Source of the DNA: BQOK01 sp048388525
Lineage (GTDB): Bacteria > Bacillota > Clostridia > Oscillospirales > Ruminococcaceae
Assembly: GCF_048388525.1 (NCBI RefSeq)
Contig: NZ_DBGCTQ010000111.1
Coordinates: forward strand, 1-64,000
Direction of reading: 5' to 3'
DNA length: 64,000 nt
Position 1 is the first letter of the stretch. Each line of letters opens with the position of its first letter. The notes below the pieces were generated by a model, which was not told where the DNA came from, made no database searches, and saw only the letters and a list, made by a program, of their open reading frames with translations. Below are positions 8,762 through 16,025 of the stretch, piece after piece. Made by a program: the position numbers and the translations under genes.

Positions 8762-10123
8762 TCAGCCCCGATCATCGCTGTCGTAACACGCGATCACGTA
8801 AGGGTGGGACGGGTCATAATGGGTTAGGGGGCGGGGAGACGCAACGCGACCGGCCGGCCGGGTGCCGTGCCCGGCCGTGCCCGAGATGGAATCGCCCAGA
8901 TCCAGGCGGCATTCCTCCAAAAGAGCAAAAAGACCAGCGGCGACATGGGGGTGCTTTTGAAGCAGATCGGTGGTTTCTGAGGGGTCAGAGCGCAAATTGT
9001 AAAGTGCATAAAAAGGCGAGCCGTTTTTTGCGCAATGCAGCTTCCATTCCTTTTGCCGCACAGCTTCCAGGCCGTTTTGCCAGTAGTAGAAAAAGGTATC
9101 CCGCCCCGGAACAGAAGTATCGCCGTTCAGCAGATCGGAAAGATCCAGACTGTCGATACGGCGGCCGGGCGGCGGCCGGACGCCTGCCAGGTGCGCCAGA
9201 CTGGAATAAAAATCGAGATTGCTGCAAATGCCGCTGTACCGACCCGGCGAAATGTGCCCTGGCCAGTACAAAAGGCACGGTACACGCTGGCCGCCCTCCC
9301 AGGTGCTTCCTTTTGCGCCGCGCAGCGCTCCGTTTGAAGGCCCGTGGTCGCAGCGGGATCCGTTGTCAGAGGTGAAGATGATCAGGGTGTTCTTTTCCAG
9401 GCCCAGGCGGTGCAGTTCATGCAGCAGCTCGCCCAGGGCCCAGTCGATCTCTTCCACACAGGCGCCATAAGCCCCGTTGCGGGAATGCGATAGAAATGCT
9501 TTTGGCGCATACAGAGGCACGTGCGGGTGCATGTGAGCAAAGTATAAAAAGAATGGGGCGCCGCGATTGGCCCGCATAAAAGAGAGGCATTGCTCCACAT
9601 ACCTTTGGGTGAGCAGCGTTTGGTCCGGCTGCTGCTGGATCACGGTTTCGTTTTGCAACAGGGGCAGAGGAACGGCCAGCCGCCCGTCGCCCCGCTGGCG
9701 CCCCATATCGTTGGAATACGGCAAACCGTAATAAAAATCAAAGCCATGGCGAGAGGGCAAAAACTCAGGCTGATCGCCGCAGTGCCATTTCCCCACCATG
9801 CCGGTGTGATAGCCGGCTTGTTTCAGCAGGCTGGCGATCGTAATCTCATTTGGAGAAAGCCCCAAGCCCTGGCCGGGGATCAATACGCAGTTGCCTTCAA
9901 ATTGACCGAACCCGATCCGGGGTGGGTAACACCCGGTAAGCAAGGCGCCGCGGGAAGGAGAACATACAGGAGACGCAGCATAAAAATCTGTGCACAGAAT
10001 GCCGTTTGCGGCCAGATGATCGGCATAAGGGGTACGATGCAGGCGAGAGCCGCAGCAAGCCAGATCGCCATACCCCAAATCGTCACAGTTGACCAAAATG
10101 ATATTTGGCTTGGACAAGCACAT
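8762..10123 (-). CDS. Cys-type sulfatase (arylsulfatase A/GalNAc-6-sulfatase-like), first gene of the fructoside operon
   Basis: Type I sulfatase of 453 residues. The signature CSPSRGALLTG places the formylglycine cysteine at Cys54; the N-terminal metal ligands are the DD pair at 14-15 (VNCDDLGYGD), and FTSDNGSRCDHG supplies the second metal cluster. There is no signal peptide, so it is expected in the cytoplasm. It is clearly paralogous to the sulfatase at 59245-60633: both share VCSPSRGAL, VGKWHCGDQPEFLP and a C-terminal HPY-I-A-YD ending. It leads the operon directly behind a promoter whose -35 box lies in the LacI operator. The GGGGGGTGA before ATG 10123 is a mediocre RBS. Confidence 0.92.
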   Translation of the reverse strand: MCLSKPNIILVNCDDLGYGDLACCGSRLHRTPYADHLAANGILCTDFYAASPVCSPSRGALLTGCYPPRIGFGQFEGNCVLIPGQGLGLSPNEITIASLLKQAGYHTGMVGKWHCGDQPEFLPSRHGFDFYYGLPYSNDMGRQRGDGRLAVPLPLLQNETVIQQQPDQTLLTQRYVEQCLSFMRANRGAPFFLYFAHMHPHVPLYAPKAFLSHSRNGAYGACVEEIDWALGELLHELHRLGLEKNTLIIFTSDNGSRCDHGPSNGALRGAKGSTWEGGQRVPCLLYWPGHISPGRYSGICSNLDFYSSLAHLAGVRPPPGRRIDSLDLSDLLNGDTSVPGRDTFFYYWQNGLEAVRQKEWKLHCAKNGSPFYALYNLRSDPSETTDLLQKHPHVAAGLFALLEECRLDLGDSISGTAGHGTRPAGRVASPRPLTHYDPSHPYVIACYDSDDRG

Positions 10124-10165
10124 TCACCCCCCGAGGTTGACCGCGCTGTGGGTTTTCTCAGCTAA

Positions 10166-10195
10166 ATTATAACACCACAAAAAAATAATTGTCAA
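10166..10195 (-). promoter_or_regulatory. Promoter of the sulfatase/GH32/fructokinase operon
   Basis: Reading the minus strand, TTGACA (10195-10190) and TATAAT (10171-10166) are separated by 18 bases, both perfect hexamers. The -35 box is part of the operator at 10190-10204, so repressor and RNA polymerase should compete. Confidence 0.85.
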
Positions 10196-10204
10196 CCGGT
10201 TGCT
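10190..10204. promoter_or_regulatory. LacI-family operator O1
   Basis: TGTCAACCGGTTGCT contains the perfect palindrome CAACCGGTTG at 10193-10202 with a central CG, the hallmark of LacI-family sites. Variants occur at 11477-11491 and 11645-11659. The likely regulator is the LacI protein encoded at 10401-11387. Confidence 0.8.
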
Positions 10205-10344
10205 AAATGTTTTGGCCCAAATAATACAATAAAAATATGTACAAAACGCCGAAAAAATTGCGATATTAAAGGAGAAAAACCGGAGAAAATGAAGGAAACC
10301 TTGGAAAAAGGAGCAAAAAATGCAAAAAGATAATTGACATAGTG

Positions 10345-10373
10345 TTGACAACGATGCGGTTTTATTTTATGAT
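10345..10373 (+). promoter_or_regulatory. Promoter of the LacI-type regulator gene
   Basis: TTGACA at 10345-10350, 17-base spacer, TATGAT at 10368-10373. A second TTGACA at 10334-10339 is badly spaced for this -10. No copy of the operator overlaps this promoter, suggesting the regulator gene is not directly autorepressed. Confidence 0.8.
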
Positions 10374-10400
10374 AAAATCAAAACAACAAGGGGGAGTTGT

Positions 10401-11387
10401 ATGGCGCCGAACATAAAAGATGTGGCGGAGCGTGCGGGCGTATCGGTGACAACTGTGTCCCGTGTGTTGAACAACAGGGGAAGCATTTCCGAAAAGACCC
10501 GCACGAAGGTAAGCCAGGTCATGAAAGAGCTGAATTATTACCCCAACCAGCTGGCGATCAATTTGTTCAAACAGCGCACGATGCTGGTGGGGCTGATCGT
10601 GCCGGATGTCAGCCACCCGTTTTTTGCAGCGGAAGTGAAGTATGTGGAATGCGCGCTGCAAAAACGCGGGTACCGGCTGCTGCTGTGCAATGCGGAAGAA
10701 AACAACAACCGGGAACGCGAATATTTTGAGATGCTTCAGTGCAACAAGGTGGATGGTGTGATCGTTGCCAGCCATACGCTGGATCTGGACTTTTACAGCC
10801 AGGTGAATTTGCCCATTGTGGCGTTGGACCGCTATTTGGGACGCAACGTGCCGACTGTATCGGCGGATCATGAACAGGGCGGGCGGCTGGCGGCGCAGGA
10901 GCTTTTGGAGAAGGGATGCCGGCGGGTGGTCCAGATCGCGGGCTGCAGCGCGGTGTCCACGCCTTCCAACCGACGCCATGAGGTGTTTGAGGAAATATTA
11001 AAAAAGCATGATGTGGAGTGCAAAACGACCGAGCTTCCGTTGAATGCCTTTGACTTTAAGGACTATCTGGCTTTTTCCCGCCAGATCCTGCAGCAAAACT
11101 CCTGGATCGACGGGGTGTTTGCGGTGGATCATGTTGCCTGCGCCGTAAAAAAGGTTGCGGTGGATCAAGGCATCTCCATTCCGGATGACTTGAAGATCGT
11201 GGGATACGACGGCACTGCGGAAGCATTTATGGGGGAAAAAGTTCTCACGACAGTGGCGCAGCCGATTGAAAAAATAGCGCGCACGGCAGTGGAGACCTTA
11301 CTGGAGATGATCTCCGACAGGGAGTTTTTTTCTCCCAGTACCCACATCAAGCTTCCGGTACGGCTGTTGAAGGGAGAAACGACATAA
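10401..11387 (+). CDS. LacI-family transcriptional regulator of the fructoside locus
   Basis: Sugar-responsive repressor of 328 residues. The N-terminal helix-turn-helix and hinge (IKDVAERAGVSVTTVSRVLNN at about 5-25, then ISEKTRTKV) match LacI/GalR proteins, followed by a periplasmic-binding-protein-like effector domain beginning around LVGLIVPDVSHPFF. RBS AAGGGGGAG precedes ATG 10401. It is divergent from the sulfatase/GH32 operon and upstream of the binding protein gene; all three putative operators lie in the two flanking intergenic regions. The effector is probably a fructose-containing sugar or its phosphate, by inference. A strong terminator closes the gene. Confidence 0.95.
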   Translation: MAPNIKDVAERAGVSVTTVSRVLNNRGSISEKTRTKVSQVMKELNYYPNQLAINLFKQRTMLVGLIVPDVSHPFFAAEVKYVECALQKRGYRLLLCNAEENNNREREYFEMLQCNKVDGVIVASHTLDLDFYSQVNLPIVALDRYLGRNVPTVSADHEQGGRLAAQELLEKGCRRVVQIAGCSAVSTPSNRRHEVFEEILKKHDVECKTTELPLNAFDFKDYLAFSRQILQQNSWIDGVFAVDHVACAVKKVAVDQGISIPDDLKIVGYDGTAEAFMGEKVLTTVAQPIEKIARTAVETLLEMISDREFFSPSTHIKLPVRLLKGETT

Positions 11388-11401
11388 TAAACAACGATTG
11401 C

Positions 11402-11454
11402 AAAAACTCGTTTCCGGCAAGCGCATATGCGCCTTCGCCGGAAACGAGTTTTTT
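11402..11454 (+). terminator. Intrinsic terminator after the LacI gene
   Basis: Seventeen-base arms AAAAACTCGTTTCCGGC (11402-11418) and GCCGGAAACGAGTTTTT (11437-11453), the second continuing into T. It separates the regulator from the downstream binding protein transcript. Confidence 0.92.
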
Positions 11455-11476
11455 GCGCCTTGCAACAATAAAAAAA

Positions 11477-11491
11477 TGTCAACCAATTGTA
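11477..11491. promoter_or_regulatory. LacI-family operator O2
   Basis: TGTCAACCAATTGTA, with palindrome-like core CAACCAATTG at 11480-11489. It lies about 168 bases upstream of operator O3 and is not centred on an obvious promoter, so it could be an auxiliary site for DNA looping. Confidence 0.6.
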
Positions 11492-11609
11492 AAAATATAC
11501 CGGTTTTTTTGCAAAACAACGCGGCATTCGAAAGAGAAGAAAATAGAAATATACAAATTGTAGGGAGATATATTGTGCAAATTAACCCATAAAAAACTGC
11601 AATTTGCGA

Positions 11610-11638
11610 TTGACAACTGGGCAAAATGATAGTAACAT
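11610..11638 (+). promoter_or_regulatory. Promoter of the sugar-binding lipoprotein/GH172 transcript
   Basis: TTGACA at 11610-11615, 17-base spacer and TAACAT at 11633-11638. Transcription should start near 11645, exactly inside operator O3. Confidence 0.8.
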
Positions 11639-11644
11639 ATAAAA

Positions 11645-11659
11645 TGTCAACGGGTTGCA
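11645..11659. promoter_or_regulatory. LacI-family operator O3
   Basis: TGTCAACGGGTTGCA with core CAACGGGTTG at 11648-11657. It covers the predicted transcription start of the binding protein gene, a standard roadblock position. Confidence 0.78.
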
Positions 11660-11702
11660 TAACCAGTCGTGCACAACAAGGACATTATAAGGAGGATCTG
11701 TT

Positions 11703-13037
11703 ATGAAAAGGAAATTGCTATCGGCGATGAGTTTGCTTTTGACCGCGCTTATGCTGGCAGCCTGCGCGGGCGCCCCGGCTGTGGGGCCGCAGCCCCAAAG
11801 CGCGGTGCCCGGTGGAGCATCTGCGCAGCCCGCTGATGAGAAGACCGTGATCACGTTTGGGATCCATGTGGCGGACATTGAACAGCAGGAGCCGCAGGTT
11901 TATCAAATCCTGCAGGGATTTATGAAGGCGAACCCGGATGTGATGGTGGATGTGATCGCCACTTCCAACGCGGACGAACAGACCACCCAGATGAAACTGG
12001 CGGCGGAAGCGGGCAATCTGCCGGATGTGTTCTGGAACAACCCCGCGCCCTCCGAAGAAATGTTTGAAGCGGGATATCTGATGGATCTGAGCGAATTTTT
12101 GGACTACGATAAAAAGGTGAATGCGGCAATCGGGGACAAGCTGCATGCGCTGAGCGACAACGGCCCGATTTTGGGACTGCCGTATCAAAAGCTGGTAACA
12201 GGATTCTGGATCAACAAGGACGTATTTGTGGAAAATGGTCTGCAACCCCCCACGAACGGTACCACGTTTGAAGAATTTATGGCTATGGTGGAAACCTTGA
12301 ACAGCAAGGGGGTCACAACGATCTCGAATGGGGCGAAAACACCGTACAGTGTATGGGCGTTTTTGTCTGCTTGGGTGCGGTATGGCTTTTTTGACCATGT
12401 GGAAAAAATCAACGCAGGGAAAGAAACCTGGACGAATGAAGATTTTGTACATTATTTTGAGATGATCGATAAGCTTCGTGTGGCAGGGGCGTTTCCCGCA
12501 AATATTACCACACAGGATTACTTCCAGGGAAAAGATGCGTTCTTCAATGGCAAAGCGGCCATGCTGGATTCCGGCCAGTGGGACTCGGCTGAGATCAACG
12601 CACATTTGGGAGAGGCCGGAGGTTTCTGGTGGGGACCTGTGTTTGAGGATGGCGCGGGCCCGCAGCAGATGGGCATGGGGGCCTTTACAAACAACATTCG
12701 CGTGAGTGCCGGAGTGGGTGAGGATGAAAACAAAAAGAATGCGGTGTTCCGCTTTTTGAGTTACTGGCTTAGTGAGGAAGCCGATGCGATCCGTGTGAGC
12801 TACGGCACAAACCCGCTGGTCACCAACCCTGACGTGGAGGTGGAGAATGCCGCATACCGTGCGATGCTGGCCGCTTTGAGCGAAGAAGGCTGGGAATTCA
12901 GCCCCCGGCAGCCGGACCTGGTGGTGAGCAGCGCGGTGCAAAATGCAATGTACGACGCGATTTACGGCGTAATGTCCGGCATTTACACGCCGCAGCAGGC
13001 TTGTGAAGCCATTCAGGCGGTACAGGAGAGAGAATGA
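11703..13037 (+). CDS. Extracellular sugar-binding lipoprotein (family 1 SBP)
   Basis: Substrate receptor of a CUT1 ABC importer, tethered to the membrane. A lipoprotein signal with lipobox LAAC gives lipidated Cys21, followed by a Pro/Gly/Ala linker. The 444-residue length and the mid-protein pattern around LPDVFWNNPAPSEEMF fit SBP_bac_1 proteins. RBS AAGGAGG precedes ATG 11703. The gene sits under operators O2/O3 and 46 bases before the GH172 gene; the two permeases are on the divergent operon under operator O1, so the parts are probably one transporter split over two transcripts. Ligand unknown; a sulfated or plain fructoside is inferred. Confidence 0.93.
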   Translation: MKRKLLSAMSLLLTALMLAACAGAPAVGPQPQSAVPGGASAQPADEKTVITFGIHVADIEQQEPQVYQILQGFMKANPDVMVDVIATSNADEQTTQMKLAAEAGNLPDVFWNNPAPSEEMFEAGYLMDLSEFLDYDKKVNAAIGDKLHALSDNGPILGLPYQKLVTGFWINKDVFVENGLQPPTNGTTFEEFMAMVETLNSKGVTTISNGAKTPYSVWAFLSAWVRYGFFDHVEKINAGKETWTNEDFVHYFEMIDKLRVAGAFPANITTQDYFQGKDAFFNGKAAMLDSGQWDSAEINAHLGEAGGFWWGPVFEDGAGPQQMGMGAFTNNIRVSAGVGEDENKKNAVFRFLSYWLSEEADAIRVSYGTNPLVTNPDVEVENAAYRAMLAALSEEGWEFSPRQPDLVVSSAVQNAMYDAIYGVMSGIYTPQQACEAIQAVQERE

Positions 13038-13083
13038 TCGCGCACGTCTCTGTTTTCCGGAGACTGCCATGTGGAGGTAATTT

Positions 13084-14439
13084 ATGGTGACCGGATTATT
13101 TCAAGACCTGACCCATATCACAAAGGCCAGAAACGGGCGTTTGGCAAGTTGGGACCAACGGGGGCAGAACCAGGATTATTGGGAGATCCCGGCGGGAGAA
13201 GCCATTACACTGGGCGAGATCGAAGGTCCCGGCTGTATCAATCATATCTGGATGACCTCATCCTGCCGGAGAGTGAAGAAACCGTCGATTTTGGACCCTG
13301 AATTGCAGGCGACGGCCGCGCCTGTCATGGAGATCCACCCGGCGCTGGGCGTGATATGGGACGAGTACGACCCCTACTATTACCGCAAGGCGCTGATAAG
13401 GATCACATGGGATGATCAGAAGACGCCAAGCGTGCTGGCGCCCCTGGGGGATTTTTTCTGCATCGGGAACTGCTGGCCGGGCAACTTTACATCCCTGCCG
13501 TTCAATGTATCGTTGAAGCCGGAGGAAGCTGGCCGCTATGGAGCGCCTTGTTCGGTATCGTGCTATTTCCCCATGCCGTTTAATAAAAGAGCGAAGATCG
13601 AGATCGTGAATGAAAACGACGTGCCGTTTATCCTTTACTTCAACATTGATTACGAGATGTATCCCCAGCCGCTTGGCCCGGAGACCGCTTATTTCCACGC
13701 AAGCTGGCATCGGGAAAACCCCTGCAAAGGATGGGGGCCTGAAATTCAAGTGAATTCGCCCGAGGTGAACATGGTAAGCAACCTGAAGGGTGAAAACAAC
13801 TATGTGGTGCTGGAAACCCAGGGGACCGGACACTATGTGGGCTGCAATCTCACGGTCAAGCACTTTCAGGGCAGCTGGTGGGGCGAAGGAAACGACATGT
13901 TCTTCATTGATGGTGAGGAATACCCCAGCTTAAACGGAACCGGCACGGAGGATTATTTTAACCACGCATGGGGGATGCAGCGCAACGCGTTTCCTTTTTT
14001 TGGAACCATCGTGCACGAAAGCCAATCCGGCGATTTTCAGGTGTCGTACCGGTTCCACATTACAGACCCGGTACGCTTTGAAAAAAGCATCAAGGTTACG
14101 ATCGAGCACGGCCACGCCAACCATTTGGCAGATGATTGGAGCTCGACAGCCTATTGGTATCAGCTGCTTCCCACCGCACCGGCATTGACCATCCAGTCGG
14201 TGGAAGAGAGACTTCCGGTGGTGCCGCAGCTGCCGCCGAGGCAAGCTGTGAATGTGGAATTAACGAAAGAGCAGCGGGCCGCACGGCAAAGCTATGCCCA
14301 GCGCGAAGAGGCGTATTTCCCCAAAAGGGAGAAACAGTTTCGGATCAAAGAGGAAAAGTGCAGAAGAGAATCTCAGCTGAACACAGAGTTTGCGGCGGCG
14401 CTTAGAAAACGCTATGATGAAATAAACCAGGAAAAATAA
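13084..14439 (+). CDS. DUF2961 / glycoside hydrolase family 172 enzyme
   Basis: GH172 members act on alpha-D-fructofuranosides (including difructose dianhydride I synthase/hydrolase) or alpha-D-arabinofuranosides. The N-terminus has the family block SWDQRGQNQDYWEIPAG followed by EIEGPGCINHIWMT. Glu268 (in WWGEGND) and Glu289 (in NGTGTEDYF) are 21 residues apart, the same spacing I recall for the catalytic pair of the characterised Bifidobacterium enzyme (Glu270/Glu291). The product is 451 residues with no signal peptide, so cytoplasmic. RBS GGAGG precedes ATG 13084. It follows the binding protein in the same operator-controlled transcript. The C-terminal 60 residues are rich in charged residues and may be a helical oligomerisation tail. 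Confidence 0.88.
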   Translation: MVTGLFQDLTHITKARNGRLASWDQRGQNQDYWEIPAGEAITLGEIEGPGCINHIWMTSSCRRVKKPSILDPELQATAAPVMEIHPALGVIWDEYDPYYYRKALIRITWDDQKTPSVLAPLGDFFCIGNCWPGNFTSLPFNVSLKPEEAGRYGAPCSVSCYFPMPFNKRAKIEIVNENDVPFILYFNIDYEMYPQPLGPETAYFHASWHRENPCKGWGPEIQVNSPEVNMVSNLKGENNYVVLETQGTGHYVGCNLTVKHFQGSWWGEGNDMFFIDGEEYPSLNGTGTEDYFNHAWGMQRNAFPFFGTIVHESQSGDFQVSYRFHITDPVRFEKSIKVTIEHGHANHLADDWSSTAYWYQLLPTAPALTIQSVEERLPVVPQLPPRQAVNVELTKEQRAARQSYAQREEAYFPKREKQFRIKEEKCRRESQLNTEFAAALRKRYDEINQEK

Positions 14440-14440
14440 A

Positions 14441-14536
14441 AAGTTCCCCCCTCCAGAACGATATACTCCCTTTATGAGAGACAGAGAAAAGCTGTCATCA
14501 TAAAGGGAGTATTGTCATGTCCGAGAAAGGGAACTT
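14441..14536. repeat. Nested imperfect inverted repeat, 96 bases
   Basis: Outer arms AAGTTCCC (14441-14448)/GGGAACTT (14529-14536), middle arms ATACTCCCTTTATGA (14463-14477)/TCATAAAGGGAGTAT (14498-14512), inner GACAG (14480-14484)/CTGTC (14492-14496). It sits between two convergent genes but lacks a T tract after the arms, so it is not a classical terminator. A small MITE-like remnant or a structured 3' end is possible. Confidence 0.65.
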
Positions 14537-14566
14537 GAGCACGGGGGGCGGTTTGCGGCATTAAAA

Positions 14567-16012
14567 TTACCTGGCCCTACCCGTGGATCCAGCGACTTTT
14601 TGTTTTTCGTTCCAGTCGTCGATGAAGCTGACGACCTCTTTGTCGTTATAGAAGGCATATACGATCACCGCGAACACCAGGCAGACCGCCGCGATCAGGG
14701 CGGTCATGCGCACCCCGCCGTGGGTGGGGTAGCTGTCGGTGGAGCCGAGATACATGGTGTAGGATACGATGGCCGTGACCCCGGCCTGGGAGAGCTTGGT
14801 GACGAACTGGCGGGCCGCCACGAACATGCCCGCCCGGTCCTCGCCGGTTTTGATGCGGTCGTACTGAGCCATGTCGGCAAAGGCGGAGGGCGGCAGGATG
14901 TTGGTGCAGGCGATGGGGAAGGCCACGCACACCCCGATCAGGATGGCCGCCGCAACGTCGCCCACCATGGCCCCCTCGCCCGCAAGGCTTGCCAGAAAGC
15001 CGGGGCCCAGAGGCGCGGTGCTGATGGCCCGGGAGATCGGGGCGTGGAAATAGATGCCCAGGTAAATGGCCACATAGGCGGCGCAGGCGGCCAGCAGCAG
15101 CGGCTTTTTGCCGAAGCGGCGCACCAGGGCGTTCACCAGCGGGTAAGTGCAGATGCCCACCACGATGCTGATGGCCAGCACGATGGTGGCAAAGCTCTCG
15201 TTCAGGCCCAGCAGGGTGTCGATGTAAAAGAGCAGCGCGCCGTTGAAAAACGCAAAGCCCGCCTGCATGATGAGATACCCCACCGTCATCACCGCAAAGT
15301 TTTTGTAGGCGAGGGTGGTCTTGAGGCTCTGCAAAAGGGGCATGTAGCAGCTCTTGCCCACCACATAGTCCCGCTCGTTGATCAAAAACGAGGGGATGAT
15401 GGCACAGGCCGCGCCAATGACCGCAAAGATCGCCAGCGCCCAGCGCCAGGCCCACACCGGGGCCAGGCCCGCGCCCTTGAAGCCCCCCACCATGACCGGC
15501 AGCGCGTAGATCACCGCGCTGCCCAGAACGAACATGAGGGAGTTGAGGGTGTAAAAGAACACCCGGCGGCGCGTGTCGGTCACGATTTCCTGCTGCAGGG
15601 CCATGTAGGGCACGCAGTAGAGGGTGGAGGACATGTAGTAGGCCAGCAGCATCGCGATGACCCAGGCCACGTTGACCCAGCTCACATCGCCCTTTGGCGG
15701 GAAGAAGATGAGCAGGCAGGTGATGGCGTAGGGCACGGCGGCCCAGCGCATAAAGGGCAGCCGCCGCCCCTTGGGCGAAGCGCTGCGGTCGCTGATGCTG
15801 GCGACCCAGGGGTCGGTGATGGCATCGAAGATGACGCCCACGCCCCGCAAAAGGCCCATCATGCCGGCGGGCAGCAGCAACGGCAGGCCGGAGGCGGGGG
15901 TCACATTGAAAAACTTGAGGGTGTAGGTGACGATCAGCCCGCCCAGCACCGCTCGGGCAAATTCGCCCAGGCACAGGCCGAACATGCGGCCGTTCGAGAG
16001 TTCTTTTTTCAT
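14567..16012 (-). CDS. GPH-family (glycoside-pentoside-hexuronide) cation symporter
   Basis: Twelve-helix major facilitator for sugars or glycosides, cotransported with H+ or Na+. The hallmark between helices 2 and 3 is DAITDPWVASISDR, followed by a short GRRLPFM loop typical of MelB/XylP/GusB proteins; 481 residues. Preceded by RBS AAGGGGGA before ATG 16012. It lies 13 bases downstream of an S33-type hydrolase gene, suggesting a two-gene unit. It converges on the GH172 gene and carries no copy of the LacI operator, so a link with the fructoside locus is only positional. Substrate cannot be read from sequence. Confidence 0.88.
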   Translation of the reverse strand: MKKELSNGRMFGLCLGEFARAVLGGLIVTYTLKFFNVTPASGLPLLLPAGMMGLLRGVGVIFDAITDPWVASISDRSASPKGRRLPFMRWAAVPYAITCLLIFFPPKGDVSWVNVAWVIAMLLAYYMSSTLYCVPYMALQQEIVTDTRRRVFFYTLNSLMFVLGSAVIYALPVMVGGFKGAGLAPVWAWRWALAIFAVIGAACAIIPSFLINERDYVVGKSCYMPLLQSLKTTLAYKNFAVMTVGYLIMQAGFAFFNGALLFYIDTLLGLNESFATIVLAISIVVGICTYPLVNALVRRFGKKPLLLAACAAYVAIYLGIYFHAPISRAISTAPLGPGFLASLAGEGAMVGDVAAAILIGVCVAFPIACTNILPPSAFADMAQYDRIKTGEDRAGMFVAARQFVTKLSQAGVTAIVSYTMYLGSTDSYPTHGGVRMTALIAAVCLVFAVIVYAFYNDKEVVSFIDDWNEKQKVAGSTGRAR

Positions 16013-16025
16013 ACAGCGGTCCCCC

